DNA of 27,620 bases from a virus: positions 1 through 27,620 of IMG/VR virus record IMGVR_UViG_3300035698_013766; one strand, written 5' to 3'. Every line of letters starts with the position of its first letter. Positions within the stretch are counted from its first letter, which is position 1. The notes below the pieces were generated by a model that did no database searches, was not told the DNA's origin, and saw only the letters and a program-made list of their open reading frames with translations. The translations under genes were made by a program, and so were the position numbers. This document shows, one piece after another, positions 26,816 to 27,620 of the stretch.

Positions 26816-27620
26816 ATGTCAATTTACAAGCTCTTAAGCTCCGGATCTCACAGAACATATAATTTTCACATAGCGAAAAAGCTAGGTTGTATTCACAGCG
26901 CGATTCTCTTAAGCGACCTGTGCGACTGCTTGGAATATCATAGCGACAGAGGCGAAACTCTGGAAATTGATGGGGAGATTTGGTTTTACTATACCGTAGA
27001 TAAATGCACGAAACGCACGATCATGGGCGCAAAAGTTCAAGCAAAGGCTATGAAAAAACTTATTGAGGTTGGTCTTATCAAACAAAAAAATCGTGGAGTA
27101 CCTCCTAAGCGATATTTTTGTCTAAATGGGCAAAAAATAGTCGAGTTCGCTTTGAATTTAAAAAAAGACTACAAAAACTCCCAAACGGCAGATTTGAATA
27201 TGCTCAAACGGCAGATTCAAATGTGCCCAAAGGGCAGATATATATATGAACCCCACAATGAACCCAATGAAGACAACAACCGAGCGCCTAAGCGCAGAGC
27301 TTGCAAGAAGCCCGTTGTTGTTGTTCCCTCAGAACTTCAAGAATTAGAAATCTCTGAAAAAGATCAGCTCTCAATGGCTAAGAAGCTCCAAAGCCTCAAA
27401 GCCAAACAAGATTGCGATCAAGAACTAGGCAAGGAACGCACTGGAAGCCCTGTATCAGCCGAGCTCTTGGTTAGTCGAGTCAAAGCATGGGAAAGCGCAG
27501 AAAGCCCGCTGAGGGCTTGCTATACGATTCTTGGGGCTTGGGATACCTGGGAAGACGTTCAGAGGCCGGAGGATCGTTCAGAAGAAAACAAAGCACTGGC
27601 TCAGGACATAAAAGACAAGG
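26816..27620 (+). CDS. Phage replication-initiation protein (replisome organiser-like), partial
   Basis: Open from the ATG at 26816 to the window edge (268 codons so far, no stop). Residues about 20-103 look like the winged-helix DNA-binding domain of phage replication proteins: H-S-A-I-L-L-S-D-L, then E-I-W-F-Y-Y-T-V-D-K-C-T-K-R-T-I and A-M-K-K-L-I-E-V-G-L-I-K-Q, ending P-P-K-R-Y-F. A low-complexity linker (about 120-165, basic and Asn-rich) follows, then a C-terminal region starting near V-S-A-E-L-L-V-S-R-V-K-A-W. In such proteins the C-terminal part recruits the helicase or its loader. The initiator binds an origin often located inside its own gene; the linker is the place to look. AAGGA is ten bases before the ATG, inside a hairpin. 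Confidence 0.75.
   Translation, partial: MSIYKLLSSGSHRTYNFHIAKKLGCIHSAILLSDLCDCLEYHSDRGETLEIDGEIWFYYTVDKCTKRTIMGAKVQAKAMKKLIEVGLIKQKNRGVPPKRYFCLNGQKIVEFALNLKKDYKNSQTADLNMLKRQIQMCPKGRYIYEPHNEPNEDNNRAPKRRACKKPVVVVPSELQELEISEKDQLSMAKKLQSLKAKQDCDQELGKERTGSPVSAELLVSRVKAWESAESPLRACYTILGAWDTWEDVQRPEDRSEENKALAQDIKDK

Noticed and set aside
1-27620. CRISPR array, transposon ends, attachment site or integrase
   Set aside because: No regularly spaced repeats, no transposase or integrase reading frame and no tRNA-end duplication were seen.

Overview
The window is a stretch of a tailed double-stranded DNA phage (or prophage) genome. The capsid gene belongs to the N4-gp56 family. The long cassette of head, tail, internal-virion and fibre genes, together with an annealase/exonuclease recombination module, suggests a podovirus-like phage. 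The host cannot be named from the sequence. Strong Shine-Dalgarno sites and a lipoprotein-like lysis-region protein only say that it is bacterial and perhaps Gram-negative. No terminase, portal, DNA polymerase or endolysin is visible here.

Layout. (1) 70-4562, rightward: tightly packed small accessory genes. These include an RNA ligase with a zinc ribbon, a RyR-domain protein, a Tad2/DUF2829-like protein, a standalone FtsK-gamma-like DNA-binding protein, several small Cys-rich proteins and a duplicated small gene. (2) 4486-5014, leftward: two small genes, one SpoVG-like, converging on the first block. (3) 5170-9410, rightward: scaffold, interrupted major capsid gene, a second head protein with FCCH-like repeats, a terminator and an AT-hook-like protein. 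(4) 9466-21601: tail/connector proteins, a 928-residue virion protein, probable internal or ejection proteins and a set of fibre genes, one broken by a single-base frameshift. (5) 21623-22904: lipoprotein-like membrane protein overlapped by an HNH endonuclease. (6) 22901-26254, leftward: early recombination operon with a zinc-finger protein, a Bet-type annealase containing an intein, two small genes and a YqaJ/lambda-exonuclease-family nuclease. (7) 26378-27620, rightward: Cro/YdaS-like repressor, terminator, structured leader and a replication-initiation protein running off the window.

The most striking locus is the major capsid gene. The conserved reading frame is interrupted twice within about 80 nt. 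After the codons for Phe-Tyr-Gly there is a non-coding, stop-containing gap of about 47-53 nt. It has an internal hairpin, matched AAG (and TTC) codons at its edges and a perfect AAGGAGG at its start. This resembles the translational bypass element of T4 gene 60. Nine codons (T-Y-V-V-L-N-E-Q-V) follow, and then a group I intron (6338-7145) whose P1, P10, P3, P7 and P8 can be traced. A LAGLIDADG endonuclease gene lies antisense inside the intron. Joining the pieces restores a continuous capsid sequence (E-Q-V / T-L-Q-N-Q-D-P-V-L-N). With the intein in Bet and the HNH gene near the lysis region, the window carries at least three classes of homing-type element plus the bypass-like gap.

All functional calls come from reading motifs by eye. 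No alignment, structure prediction or database search was run.
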